DNA of 64,000 nt from Gigaspora margarita (lineage: Eukaryota; Glomeromycota; Glomeromycetes; Diversisporales; Gigasporaceae), in the NCBI GenBank assembly GCA_009809945.1, contig WTPW01002131.1:31688-95687 (forward strand). The letters are read 5' to 3'. The position numbers and the translations under genes were made by a program. A model generated the notes under the pieces. It was given only the letters and a program-made list of their open reading frames with translations. It was not told the origin of the DNA and did no database searches. Numbering within the stretch: the first letter of the stretch is position 1; the number at the start of each line of letters is the position of its first letter. This document shows positions 10,961 to 22,800 of the stretch, piece by piece.

Positions 10961-11085
10961 TTTTTTTTTTAATTTTATTATTATCTCTATAATTAATTTT
11001 ATAAGCATGCTTTTTAACTAAATAACTTAAACTTTCTAGTATTGATATATTATTAGAATTATATACTTTCAGAAATTTTTTTATT

Positions 11086-11725
11086 TTTTATTTTATTTTT
11101 TTTTTACTTTACAACCAAGTGCTACTTTATTAGATATTTAAATACAAGTACATATAATGGTCTAACTATTACATAGACAACTACCTGGTATTTCATCAAT
11201 GCCCAGGCAGGGTTGTTGTACTAAGCTTTATTCCTTCTAGCAATCTTCACTAAATTGCACAGTCATAAACCCGTTGGTTCAGATTGTAGTCCAAACACTA
11301 CTATGAGTTCTTGAAGTATTCTTTCAAACTTCAGCCTCTTAATACGTCTTGTGACTTCAGTTATTCAAATCAGTGTTCTGACTCAAGAATGACTCCGGGG
11401 TTTTGATCCCGACTACTTACAGCATTGCTCTACAAAGTCTGTTATTTGACGGTGTGACTATATGTAGATGAGGATACAACTAGCTACATGTGCACTTTTG
11501 GTATCTATTTTAAGTAGTCCACCTGAAGGTTCCACACTAGCTGCAATACCTGCAACCCGCTATAGGAATTGTCTATTCAAAACCCTCTGATCTATACTGA
11601 CATCTCCTGATATAGTAGGACCCAAAACATAGAATTATGATTTTGCCGCCACTGAAAATTGAACTGGCAACCTTCCAATTTGCATCCTCAGAGCATAACT
11701 GCTATGCTATCGACCTGGAGGACTT
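11086..11725 (-). mobile_element. tRNA-derived SINE with 14-bp target duplication
   Basis: On the minus strand the element begins with a tRNA-like head (about 11725-11640) containing GGTCGATAGCATAGCAG (A-box-like) and GCCAGTTCAATTTTC (degenerate B-box). It continues through a ~500-bp body and ends in an A-rich tail (11086-11105). The 14-bp repeat GAAATTTTTTTATT flanks it exactly (11072-11085 and 11726-11739), as expected of target-primed retroposition. Body sequence recurs in the opposite orientation at about 23160-23600 and 53005-53340. It carries no protein, so it would depend on a LINE reverse transcriptase that is not seen here. Confidence 0.75.
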
Positions 11726-11739
11726 GAAATTTTTTTATT

Positions 11740-12841
11740 GAACTTAGTTGAAATTAATTTTTCAATATTAATAGCCCATTTTGTAAAATTTGAGTTACTA
11801 CATTGATTAACTTGCTTTAATACATTCAAATATCATTTTAATTTTTATACTTCACCTAATATTTTAATATAAAAACTAAATAAATATACTCCTAATATTT
11901 TAGTTTCTTTTTAGGTATATGTTTCTAAAAAAAATTAAATCACATTAATTTATATACAATAAATATTAAATAAATTCTTAAAAATAATAATTTTTAAATG
12001 TGTATATTATAAAATAAATTTGTAGCATCTATGGCTATTTAATAGAAAATACTTCATATTCAAGTATTTTCCAAAATGTATTTGAAAACTGGACTATTTT
12101 TTTTATAGTTGATAGAACATCAATTAGTACATTGGTTATAGTCTCTATTCAAGTAATTTATATTGTATAATTGTCAGTAATTTGATATTTTTTTAGGTAA
12201 AAGAGTATGTGATAATAAGAATATGTGTCTTCTTTAATAATTTTATATAAAAAGCTATAATATTATTGTTTAAATTTAATAATTAAATCGAAAGAATAAT
12301 TATAAATTTCTTGTATATTATCTATTGTAAAATAAGTAAGCAATAAAATATTGATTAAATTATTTATATTGTATATTTTATCTCTTAAATAGTTAATCAT
12401 GTTCAAATTATTTAACTTATAGTTAATCATAGTCAAATTACTTAACTTATCTTAACGCATCCATTATATAAGCTCATAATTTTTAAAGTAGTATAAAAAG
12501 TAACTATAATAAACATTATTAATAAGTTCAGTAGATACCAGATATAATTAAAAACAATATACCAACTATATATAAACAAACTATTGTTTACATTAAATGA
12601 CATTTGTAGCTTAGCAATTTATATAGTAAAACTTACAGTAATATCTTCACAATTTACTATATATGGTACACTAATTCTAAGTGGATTATAAATTAAATAT
12701 AATATTGTTATAATAATATTTTACTGATTTATTAACTAGCAATTAATCTTATATTTAATTTATAATATTTGTTTATATATGTATTATTATTATTTTTGTA
12801 GCTTAAATTTTAAAATTTTATATAACATAAACTATTGTCCT
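11740..12841. other. AT-rich spacer
   Basis: Very AT-rich sequence with short internal duplications, for example the ATAGTTAATCAT...CAAATTA...AACTTAT words at 12390-12450. No gene is supported. Part of 11740-11930 may be the interrupted continuation of the decayed gene at 10140-10960. Confidence 0.35.
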
Positions 12842-12985
12842 ATAGATATAAGGCAGATATTTAGACAACTATATTATTCTTATTTATATTTTTTTTAAAC
12901 AAAATTTTAAATTTAATATATTATCAATCTATCAGTCTATAATAATAGGCAGATATTTTGTTGATTTTATTAGCTAGCAATTAAT
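12842..12985. repeat. direct repeat, left copy
   Basis: Repeated in the same orientation at about 13865-14035. Shared words include GACAACTATATTATTCTT and AGCAATTAATCTTA. The two copies lie on either side of the TA-flanked element at 13030-13673. Confidence 0.6.
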
Positions 12986-13029
12986 CTTATATATCTTTTT
13001 ATTGCTTGAAGAACATTATAGTAGAGTTA

Positions 13030-13673
13030 TTCCTTAAACTGCCTAGCAGGCAAATTTGCCCACTTAAATTATTTTTAAAAAGTTTTTTTTTAAGTTTTCT
13101 TAAAATTTATTTAAGCTTGACCCCTCCTATTTATTGAATAAAATTAAAGATATTCCTTTTATAAATAATATATTTAAATTTTGTTATTCTATCTTTAATT
13201 TTGATCAAGAAATTACATTTTTAACAAAATTTATTTTTTAATTTTACTATTAAAATTTTAAAAAGTTTCTTAAAATTTTATATGTTTTTAAAGAGAAATT
13301 TTTTAGTTACTACTAAGTAAAGTCTAAATTTTGCTTAATAAATTATAAAAGTTATAATAATAAAAGTAGTTTAATTTTAAATTGTTTACAACTTTGGATT
13401 AAGGTAATAGGGGTTAAATCTTAAATTTTTATTAAGTAAAACTAAAAAAAAAAATTTTTAAAATTAAAATTTTTTTAAATTTCTTTTATAAGCAACCTCA
13501 AATTTTTATAAATATTAAGTAAATAAAATGAAGTTTTAAATAACATATAATTATAGTTTTTATTTAAACAAAAAAATTATTAAATATTTTTGTTTTTAAA
13601 AAAAATAGATCAGACATGAATTTATAAAATTTAAGCAGGCAAATTTGCCTGCTTATCTGGATGGTTTAAGGGA
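13030..13673. mobile_element. TA-flanked MITE, TTCCTTAAAC family, 644 bp
   Basis: The left end reads TA|TTCCTTAAAC and the right end GTTTAAGGGA|TA. The subterminal inverted motif AGCAGGCAAATTTGCC is in both arms. A TA target with TIRs is typical of Tc1/mariner-like MITEs. The same terminus defines the larger element at 17648-19137, where the subterminal palindrome is AGCATACAAATTTGTATGCT. Confidence 0.65.
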
Positions 13674-13864
13674 TAGTGATCTGTTTGTGTATATATTTGC
13701 AAATTAAGGATTTTGATTGGCTAGATCAGATGTAATGTAAAAAAAAACAATCAAAACAATCTAACCAATGCTTATTGGCTATCTATTTATATTTAAATCT
13801 TCAAACTCTAAATGGTTTCTATTTTCCTAGTATATGCTACCTTGATATATTTTAAACTATTATT

Positions 13865-14035
13865 CTATAGATATAAGATAGTATTTTGACAACTATATTA
13901 TTCTTGTTTATATTTTTTTTGTACCAATATTTTAGAATTTAATAAATTAACAATCTATTAGTCTATAAAATTAGGCTAATATTTTACTAATTTTATTATC
14001 TAGCAATTAATCTTAATTAATAATCTGCTAGTTAA
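13865..14035. repeat. direct repeat, right copy
   Basis: Counterpart of 12842-12985, with small insertions. Confidence 0.55.
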
Positions 14036-14095
14036 CTAAAGAATAATGATAGTATAACATAATGCAAATTACTATATAAATTACTTATAGTGGAA

Positions 14096-14920
14096 ATGAC
14101 ACAATCACCCAAGGAAAACTATTTTTTACTAAATTAATAAGTCTTGTTGTTAATTATAAGTTGTAGAGCTCATTATAGTGAATTTAAAAATGGTATGATT
14201 ATTAAAATTGGCCACCAGATGTGGAAATATCTTCAAAATATGATTGGTAACTGGGTAAAATTCTATATAAGGCTATTTTAAGTTAATTTTTTAGTTAATA
14301 TAACTCCTAGCTAAAGTTGTCCAAAAAATAAACAGCCAATCAAAATGTTGGATAACTCTTGCTAGTTGCCTAATTTATATCAACTAATAAAATTGCCCAC
14401 CTTTGTTAATTTTTATATGTTCATTTTATGGGTTCATTCCATTTTACCTCTACTTCCTTCCTGAGAGTTCTAGAAAAGTAATGTTAACTAAAGAATCAAC
14501 TTAATTAGCCTAAACAAACTTTTATTTAACATAAAATTTTGCATAATCAACCAATTACTTTTGATAATATCTTGGCAACTACTAGCTAATTTTATTAATA
14601 TCACTATCTTAGATTCATTATAATGAGCTCTATCTTTCAATTAATTGACAATACTTATTAACTTAGTAAAAAAATAGTTTTCATTGTGTAATCATAGCAT
14701 TTTTGCCTATAATAATGATTACTATAGTAAAAATATTACAATTACCCAAGAAAAGCTATTTTTTTACTAAGTAAATAAGTCTTGTTGATTAATTAAAAGT
14801 AGTAGAGCTCATTATAACAAATCTAAGATAGTAAGTTATTAAAAGTGGTCTAGTAGATACCAAAATATTGGAAAAACAATTGGCTAACTATGTAAAATTT
14901 TATATAAACAAAATTAGGGA
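14096..14920. repeat. fold-back repeat cluster around GAGCTCATTATA
   Basis: About 190 bp at 14096-14275 is repeated directly at 14730-14920 and in inverted orientation at about 14490-14690. Shared words include TAGAGCTCATTATA and ACTAAGTAAATAAGTC. The inverted pair faces a centre near 14705. No target duplication could be defined. Confidence 0.55.
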
Positions 14921-15218
14921 CACTTGAAAAAAGAGAACTAAGTAATTGTAAAAATTACATCATATAAAATTATGAATAATATCATTTATTTACTTGCACT
15001 AACAAATTGGCCAAATCTAACTGTTATTTATTCTAATATAATAGATAAATTTTAATGATTTCAGGAAATAGTTAAAAATTGATTTACAGATTTATTTATG
15101 GGCTAGGTGCTAAGAAAAGCGCAGAAAATAACAAAAAAAAGATCTTTGGGAAATCAATTTTTATGTTATAAATTTTATAATAAATCATAATAAAATACAA
15201 ATTTAAAAAGCTATACTA

Positions 15219-15265
<47 letters not shown>

Positions 15266-15820
15266 TTGTTAATGTCAAGTACAGGAATAGGATAGTAAGT
15301 TACAATTATATCAGGATGATATATAAAGAAATACTATATTTAAAATTCCTAACTAATCATCTACTAATCTATGCAATAGGGCTAACCATTAAACCACTAC
15401 AGAAAAAAGATGTGACATTTCACCTTATACTTTTCTATTTTAAACTAAAAGATTAAATTTCTAGTTTAAGAAGGCTAGAGGAAACCAAACTTCAAAGCAA
15501 TATAAATGTATTACTACAAATTTTTATTAATACAACCACCTTTGTGTTTTAAGTAAAAAATGATCCTATTCTTATTCTAAATTAATTTATAAAAAAAGTC
15601 TTTTGAAAATAATTTTCTATATCATACTACCTCCTTAATGCATGTAGCCAATCAAATTTTAGTATTTAAGATAGGTTATACAGTTTTTAGTAGAAGTTAT
15701 ACAAACTTAATAATCAAATCTTTAAAGCTGCAATTTAATTGGCTTTCACTAAATGCAATACCTCTCTAAATGCACATTGTAGACTTGTCTGTACATGTTA
15801 TATTTATGGAGGTTTGACTG
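14921..15820. other. AT-rich spacer with a 42-base poly-T tract
   Basis: The T run at 15222-15263 could be the A-tail of a minus-strand retroposed sequence lying to its right. No gene is seen. Confidence 0.4.
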
Positions 15821-16083
15821 TAGATAGTTAGGCCCACTACTACAGTAGTAGTACAAGGACCTGTTTAGTAGATAGTTAGGCTTTGCAGTTGCAGTAGCAG
15901 TGCAAGAGTATTATTAGCAAATAGTTAGGCTTTGTGATTACAGTGGAAGTGCAAGAATCTTATTAATAAATAATTAGGCTCTATAGTGCAATACAAGATC
16001 TTATTAGTGAATAGTTAGGCTCCTTGACTACAATGGCAGTGCAAGAACCTTATTAGTGGTTAGTTAGGCTCTGTGACTATAGA
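15821..16083. repeat. 49-bp minisatellite, about 5.5 copies
   Basis: Units start at 15821, 15869, 15918, 15967, 16008 and 16057. Each opens with a variant of TAGATAGTTAGGC and ends with GTGCAAGAACCTTATTAG-like sequence. Unit lengths are 48, 49, 49, 41 and 49 bp; the fourth has a deletion. Confidence 0.8.
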
Positions 16084-16335
16084 AACCTGAAACAGAGGCT
16101 GATAACAACACCAGGCATATATTAGATATCTTTCTTATGCTTGTGTTTTCATATATTAGTTAGAGTGTAGTTTAGAACCTTTGGTTTAAAAAATTTTAGA
16201 ACTGAGAGGTCAGTAGTTTTTGGGTTCATCAGGTTGTAAGAATTATTGGTATGGTTTAAATAATTAGTTCTAGACTTGAGGTTTTGTTATAAATATTGAT
16301 ATTAGAGTATGAATACTAGAGCTTGTTTAGATAGT
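16084..16335. repeat. dispersed repeat, copy at 16 kb
   Basis: Similar in the same orientation to about 50990-51230. Shared features are AACCTGAAA...GAGGTCAGTAGTTT...GGTTTTGTTATA...AATACTAGA. It immediately follows the minisatellite. Confidence 0.5.
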
Positions 16336-16344
16336 AAACCTATT

Positions 16345-16500
16345 CCCATTAGTGCTATTAATCAGTCTGTTCAGTCCATCTTGGCCCAAAGACTAGCAGT
16401 ATTTTAAAAGTTAGACTGGACTACAGTCCAGGACTGATTAGGAATAATTAGTATAAGACCAAATAGACTGATTATTAGACTAATTAATTATTATATAAAT
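16345..16500. repeat. repeat with ACAGTCCAGGACTGATTAGG motif
   Basis: Resembles the outermost layer of the nest at 32.6/35.9 kb (CAGTCTGTCC and GGTCCTGGACC blocks) and includes CTTGGCCCAAAGACTAGCAG. Ends were not resolved. Confidence 0.45.
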
Positions 16501-16657
16501 TGAACTAACATATTAATTTATTACCCATTATTATAATAGACTCAATTCAAATAATTAATTTATTACTCATTTCATTTATAAAGCTATCTTTAACAAATGT
16601 CTAAACCTGTATATTATTATTAGAACTAGTAATAATACAGCAGCGGCCACATGTTTT

Positions 16658-17441
16658 GCATCATCTGAATAAAAATTTTTAAATCCATATATCATCCCAA
16701 AGCTAAGTTATTTTAGGATAAATTTTTTTTATTTGAATTATCAATACCAAGAGTGATTATCACTAAAATTATATTGCAATTGAATCACATAATCATACAC
16801 TGCCCCATGATTTGTCTATAAATACTGATACAAAACATGTGATCATCCTAATTAAATATCAAATAGTAGTTTTAACTTTGAGCAATAATATAATTAGTAG
16901 TAACCAAGAAAATTTTATTTTAAGGATATAGAATTATTCATTAGGATTTTGTGATTCTAAAATGTCCATGAGTGTCAAATTTGAATGAGTCCTCATTGAG
17001 ATTGCCTATTTTTAGCCAAAAAAAATTGTGATTTCACTTTTAATAGTAATTTACTATTAAAAGTAAAATTGCAATTTTTTTTGGCTAAAAATGGGTGTAT
17101 TTCAATAAGGACTCAATCAAATTTGATGCTCAAGGATATTTTAGAATTACAAAATCCTAATAAATAATCCTATACCCTTAAAATAAAATTTTCTTGGTTA
17201 CTACTAATTATATCATTGAGCAAAGTTAAAACTACTATTTAATTTTTAATTAGGATGATCACATGTTTTGCATCAGGATTTATAGACAAATCACAGAGAG
17301 TGCAGGATCATGTAATTCAATTGCGATATAATTTTAGTGATAATTACTCTTGGTATTGATAATTCAAATAAAAAAAATTTATCCTAAAATAACTTAGCTT
17401 GGGGTGATATATGGATTTAAAAATTTTTATTCAGGTGATGC
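16658..17441. mobile_element. 784-bp near-perfect palindrome (fold-back element)
   Basis: Left terminus GCATCATCTGAATAAAAA, right terminus its near-complement TTTTTATTCAGGTGATGC. The two ~390-bp arms match along almost their whole length about a centre at 17049, with no spacer loop (TAGTAAT|TTACTA at the centre). No open frame and no clear target duplication are visible. Likely a fold-back MITE. An assembly artefact is unlikely because the arms differ at scattered bases. Confidence 0.75.
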
Positions 17442-17774
17442 CTATAATACATATGAATTTTGAAACCATGCATATGATTTTTGCAGATATATTTTTATGC
17501 AAGTATGCTAGCATAATTCAAGTCAATTTATCTTAAGCATTTGGAAGTTCCCAACTGAAAAAAATTAATATAAATTATGAACAAGGTCAAGAGTAGAAAA
17601 AAATTTTTTAATATTCCAGCAATGGAGTGGTTTTTATAAACCAGATATCCCTTAAACTATCAGGTTTAGTACACAAATTTGTATGCTAAAATATTTTGAA
17701 GAAAATTGAGCTTGAAGAATTTTTCTTTATAAAACTTTTATTCTAATTGGTTGTAGTGATTCTTCATAGAGGTA

Positions 17775-18305
17775 GTAGATAAATCCGGATTTATATTTAT
17801 ATCTGGATTAATCCAGTTTTTAAACAAATCCAGATTCAATTTTTTGAACCAACTATATCCAGATATAATACAATATATAACCAGATACAATATACAATCT
17901 GGATACCACATATAATCCGGATACAAGATATAATCTGGATATAATATATAATCCGGATATGTGTACTATCAAAAGAAAACATGCCATTGGGTTTCACTTA
18001 TATTTTGTATCAGGCACAATCTCTAATAAATTAGATAGATTGTGTTTGGTACAAAATATAACTAAAATTCTGATGAACGAAGTTACATCATTGCTATTTA
18101 ACCATATATAAATTTATATATCCGAATTTAAATTTGTATCCAGATTTAAATTTGTATCCAGATTTAGATTTGTATCCAGATTTAGATTTGTATCCAGATT
18201 TAGATTTATATCCGAATTAATCCAAATATATTTATATCCGGATTTAAATAAAATTAATCCAGATTCGTTTGTTTTAATTCTAGTTATATCCAGATTAAAA
18301 AAATC
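17775..18305. repeat. ATCCGGAT/ATCCAGAT repeat cluster
   Basis: Two blocks (17775-17960 and 18115-18305) are built of 12-19-bp units such as TATAATCCGGATA and TTTGTATCCAGATTTAGA. In between, an inverted pair TATTTTGTATCAGGCACAAT / ATTGTGTTTGGTACAAAATA (18000-18061) can form a hairpin. Confidence 0.65.
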
Positions 18306-18379
18306 ATCTTGGTTCTAACTCTAATTCTTCAAGACCCAAGTTATGTGGCACATCTGCAGCTATAGTATGAAATACTCTA

Positions 18380-18610
18380 TATAAACTAATTTGAAGGTAT
18401 AAATTTACAAGGACCCTGGACATCTCTCATATAGGTCATAATTGGATTTTGGCCAATTTTGGCCCAATTTGCTGAAAACTACAAAATACATTTTTTAAAT
18501 AACTTTTGATCTAGTGATTAGAATTGAATGACTTTTTTTTGTTAGATGTGCCTTACTAAGGGCTTTATTTTAAAAAAAGTTTATTCAATTGGACCACTAG
18601 ATGCCAAGAT
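18380..18610. repeat. dispersed repeat, inverted copy at 52.4 kb
   Basis: The reverse complement matches about 52450-52625. Shared words include AAGGCACATC.AACAAAAAAAA, ATCACT.GA.CAAAAGTTAT and the CCAGGGTCCT block. Confidence 0.6.
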
Positions 18611-19139
18611 AATTACCCAAAACTGTTTTTTTACTTCTCAAATTTTAGGGATTTTTGCTAAAAAAAAAAAATAAAGTATGAACTCTGTACTAGATATCTG
18701 GGGTCCTAATTTATATGATGGCTAAAAAATGAGTCATTTTATCTATATATTTGAGCTATTGTATCTCTTTAACATTGCCTCAAAAATCAATTATATAAAG
18801 TCAGTTATGAAATATTTTTGATCAACTTTAAAGTTATAATATAAAAGGGACCTCTGTATGACAATTTTAAAAAATCTTCACAAGTATCATGTGAAAATGC
18901 CTTTTTTAGTATTAAATTTGGGCATAAAGTTCCTATTATAGTTGATACCAAATAACTGATTTTTGGAGTATTGATAAAAAAATTTTATAGAATAAGAATT
19001 ATATAGTAATCAGAACATGGCATGCTTTCATTTTAGCTTAAAAATAGGATGTGGCTTAATAAAATTAGAATAAATGCACAAAAACAGGTCAAACATTATT
19101 TTAGCATACAAATTTGTATGCTAGACGGTTTAAGAGATA

Positions 19140-20654
19140 ATATTGTGCATTATACATGTTATGTTTAAAAAGCACTGAATAGATTATCATTAATTAAGAT
19201 TAAATTTACACTTAGTTGTGCATTGCTTTTAAAGTTCAAAGCACAATAGTAATAATATAATATTCTATTTATTTATAAATATTTTATTGTTTATATTTAA
19301 TTTAGACATTTAGTCAAATAGTATTTTATTTGGTCAACTATTTAGACATTTAATTACATAGTATTTATTTAGTCCACTATTTAGGCATTTAATCAACTTT
19401 AGGCTTTGATATTTCAAAAAAAATAATGCCATATCAAAATATATTTAGACACTAATTGTCTAAATAGTTAACTAAATTAAGTATTTTGACTAACAACATT
19501 AATAAAGTGGCCCAATTTAAATTTTTAATATATATAAAGTGGCCAAATTTAAATTTTTAAAATATATAAAGTGGCCAAATTTGCTTTTTTTATATATATA
19601 AAATGTAACCAAATTTCATCTTTAATTATAAAAATACTATAACTTCAACTTCTTAACTTTTTTATAAATAGATTTAAAAAAATTTAAGAATGTGGAAGTG
19701 TTTAGTTTGTTTTGATTTTTTATTTTAAAATAGTATTTTTCTTTTGCTATTTTTTTTAAAAAAGAATTAGCAATTTGAATTTCATCAAATTATTGGTCAG
19801 AACTAGGTTGTACATACTATATTATATGACTTATTTGCTGCTACAATATATAGTAAAAGTTAATATTGTTAATATTGAAATTATTTTAAAAATTTTGTTA
19901 CAATACTATTCAATAATTACAATTTGTAGTAAATTTAATTTGCATAAGAATTATTATAATTTCTATATTATTTATTTGTACTATAAAAAATTTTGTTACA
20001 AAACTTACTATTTATGTTACAAAACTTGCTATTCCAGTAACTATATAGTAGTTAAGATCAAGCTAGTCTATTATAATTTTTATTAATGTAAAACTCTGTT
20101 ATAGAACTTATTTAGTGACCACATAGCATATGTTTGTTTGTACTAGAATTATTTTGATTCTTACTATAATTATAAAGAATTTTGTTACAGAACTTTATAT
20201 TTCAGTGATCAAATATATTTGAAGTTGAGTCAATATATACTGAATTATTGTAATTTCTAAAAGATTCTGTTATAGAACTTATTTAGTTAGTTGCATTAGA
20301 ATTAATAAGTTATTGTAAAAAAGCTTATTATAAAATTACTTATTATTTGGTAACATAAGTTAAAAAGGTTTAATTTGATAAAGTTAATATAACTAATATA
20401 AAAACTTTTTTATTTTAATATTAGTAATTTTTTATTTTTTGTATTAAACTTTATATATAATTTAGAATTATTTAATAAAAAGTTAGTAATATAATATCTT
20501 GTTTTAAGTAATATTAAATAAGATAGCTGCACAATGCTTTACACAAAACCAGGAATGGAAGAATCAGTAGATCATATTAGAAATTTAAAAAATAAATATT
20601 TTAACAGTTTATTAATACTAACTAATAAATTATATATACTTTAGTTTACATGTG
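19140..20654. repeat. AT-rich region with short tandem repeats
   Basis: Three ~36-bp units containing AAAGTGGCCAAATTTAAATT lie at 19502-19612, and ~40-bp units with ACTATTTAGACATTTAAT lie at 19300-19400. The 103-codon frame at 19775-20086 is Tyr/Leu/Ile-rich AT sequence and is not accepted as a gene. Confidence 0.5.
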
Positions 20655-20917
20655 TATAACATTTATGATCAATAATCTATAATGCCAATCAAAATAGCCA
20701 AAAAGTTTTTGCCTAACCCTAACTATGAGGCAAAAAGCATCTATAAAACAACTACAAAAATTTTACCTCATGGTTAGGGTTAGGATTAGAGTTAGGATCA
20801 GCTTTTATATAGTTAGAAGGTCTTTTATATAGATATCAAGAATGTGATTTATGCAGCATATAGACATATCAGATATATTGAAGTAACTGCTAGTAATTTT
20901 GTTTATGCTCTTCTGAC
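20655..20917. repeat. dispersed repeat, left part of an interrupted copy
   Basis: Together with 23970-24250 it makes one repeat that is continuous, in reverse complement, at 62240-62505. It contains degenerate TAACCCTAAC / GGTTAGGGTTAGG runs. The break is exactly the hAT-like insertion 20918-23969. Confidence 0.75.
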
Positions 20918-21296
20918 CAGGAATGGTAAATGATCTAAAATAATCCAAATGATCCAAATGACAAATAACTAGTTACGGATCATTTCAAAAACCAAATAAC
21001 TCTTATAGGTCATTTAACATTTGTTAACTGATAATCTAATATTTTTAAACCAATCAAAATTGATTATTAGACAAAAGTAATTTTTATACAATATGATTGA
21101 TAATCATAGCTATATATTAAAGTTAAAATTATACTAAGTTAATCGACTTTTATGCCTTAAGTAAAGTTGTTCAGAAGAACAAATTGCATAAATTTTATAA
21201 ATTTTTTATATAATTTAAATAACTTTTTATTAAGCTATTTTTGTGGTTTACATTTATATAAGAAATTTAAAAATTTTTTTAAGTAAATATAAAATG

Positions 21297-21800
21297 TGAG
21301 AGTGTGTGACTTAGTGAAGTTGGTAAGTTGTCACTCCAAGCAGCAGGTTAGGGTTCAAATCCCACTAGTGATGCTTTGAAAAATAGGTCTGTGTTCTAGT
21401 ATCTGTTTTTTATCGATCAGTTGCTTGGTACACTATCTTGAATAGGAGCTTTAGCCACAAAATCCAAGGAACCAGAGAAATGAAACCCCATTTGGCAAAT
21501 CCTAAGTAAGGAGGTAGTAAAGATCTTTAATGGTGCTACCAAAGCTAAAATATCAGAAACTGGAGCTGGAGAATCAAACTACAAAACTTTTGAGGAGGGT
21601 TCACCAACCTGGCTGCTGGAGTCACACTAGAGAAAAAGGACCTATGTTTTAGCAGTAGATACCAAGAGAAGAAAGCTATATTGACCCTTCTAGGCTAACT
21701 AGTTTGGAAGTTTGTGGATCTGGTATAAGATCCAGTAGGATGGTAGTAGGGGTACTAGGATTGGAGCGAACCTTGTAAGGGCAGAAGAGAACCCCGAAGA
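21297..21800 (+). mobile_element. SINE-like sequence with tRNA-type promoter boxes
   Basis: The head has GACTTAGTGAAGTTGGTAAG (A-box-like) followed by GGTTCAAATCC, a perfect B-box, at about 21352-21362. The body (for example GGAGGTAGTAAAGATCTTT, GGAGGGTTCACCAACCTGG and GGCTAACTAGTTTGG) recurs at 52640-52990. It carries no protein. Its 3' end and target duplication were not defined. Confidence 0.6.
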
Positions 21801-21949
21801 ATACATATACAACTCAGATCCAGACTCAAAATTTTAATATAACTTTATACACTTAATTTTATTAAAAGCTTTATACAAAATTATCATATAAGTTCAAATT
21901 TTACTATAAATTATACAATTTTAGATCTGAGTTTGTATACTATATATAT

Positions 21950-22123
21950 TCCTATTCCGAAAATAAACTACCCTTTTGTTTTAACCAAAAAAATCTAAAA
22001 ACTTGTTTTATCCAAAAATAAGCTACCCCCGATCGATAATAGTTACTACATAGTAAAGTCCAAATTTTACTATGCAAATCGGTTATAATCGCTTAAGTAA
22101 ACTTGTTCGGAAGATCAAAATAC
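21950..22123. repeat. left arm of the palindrome flanking the gap
   Basis: Its reverse complement is found at 22801-22980. The last ~25 bases before the gap (CTTGTTCGGAAGATCAAAAT) mirror those after it. Related modules occur at 48470-49250 and 57130-57230. Confidence 0.8.
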
Positions 22124-22800
22124 NNNNNNNNNNNNNNNNNNNNNNNNNNNNNNNNNNNNNNNNNNNNNNNNNNNNNNNNNNNNNNNNNNNNNNNNNNNNN
22201 NNNNNNNNNNNNNNNNNNNNNNNNNNNNNNNNNNNNNNNNNNNNNNNNNNNNNNNNNNNNNNNNNNNNNNNNNNNNNNNNNNNNNNNNNNNNNNNNNNNN
22301 NNNNNNNNNNNNNNNNNNNNNNNNNNNNNNNNNNNNNNNNNNNNNNNNNNNNNNNNNNNNNNNNNNNNNNNNNNNNNNNNNNNNNNNNNNNNNNNNNNNN
22401 NNNNNNNNNNNNNNNNNNNNNNNNNNNNNNNNNNNNNNNNNNNNNNNNNNNNNNNNNNNNNNNNNNNNNNNNNNNNNNNNNNNNNNNNNNNNNNNNNNNN
22501 NNNNNNNNNNNNNNNNNNNNNNNNNNNNNNNNNNNNNNNNNNNNNNNNNNNNNNNNNNNNNNNNNNNNNNNNNNNNNNNNNNNNNNNNNNNNNNNNNNNN
22601 NNNNNNNNNNNNNNNNNNNNNNNNNNNNNNNNNNNNNNNNNNNNNNNNNNNNNNNNNNNNNNNNNNNNNNNNNNNNNNNNNNNNNNNNNNNNNNNNNNNN
22701 NNNNNNNNNNNNNNNNNNNNNNNNNNNNNNNNNNNNNNNNNNNNNNNNNNNNNNNNNNNNNNNNNNNNNNNNNNNNNNNNNNNNNNNNNNNNNNNNNNNN
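22124..22800. other. assembly gap (677 N)
   Basis: Unknown bases. Both sides are perfectly complementary at the gap edge, so the gap sits in the middle of an inverted repeat, a common cause of assembly failure. The open frames reported across it are artefacts. Confidence 0.98.

Larger units (their letters stand above)
17648..19137. mobile_element. TA-flanked element, TCCCTTAAAC family, 1.49 kb
   Basis: The left end is TA|TCCCTTAAAC and the right end GTTTAAGAGA|TA. Both arms have the palindrome ACAAATTTGT within AGCATAC...GTATGCT. It shares its terminus with the 644-bp element at 13030-13673. Inside are an ATCCGGAT repeat cluster and a dispersed repeat also found at 52.4-52.6 kb. There is no coding region. 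Confidence 0.65.

Noticed and set aside
19775..20086. 103-codon frame
   Set aside because: Tyr/Ile/Leu/Asn-rich AT sequence, no domain, no codon signal.
21297..21370. A functional tRNA gene
   Set aside because: A- and B-box-like words are present but a cloverleaf with an acceptor stem is not convincing; the sequence continues into a repeated SINE-like body.
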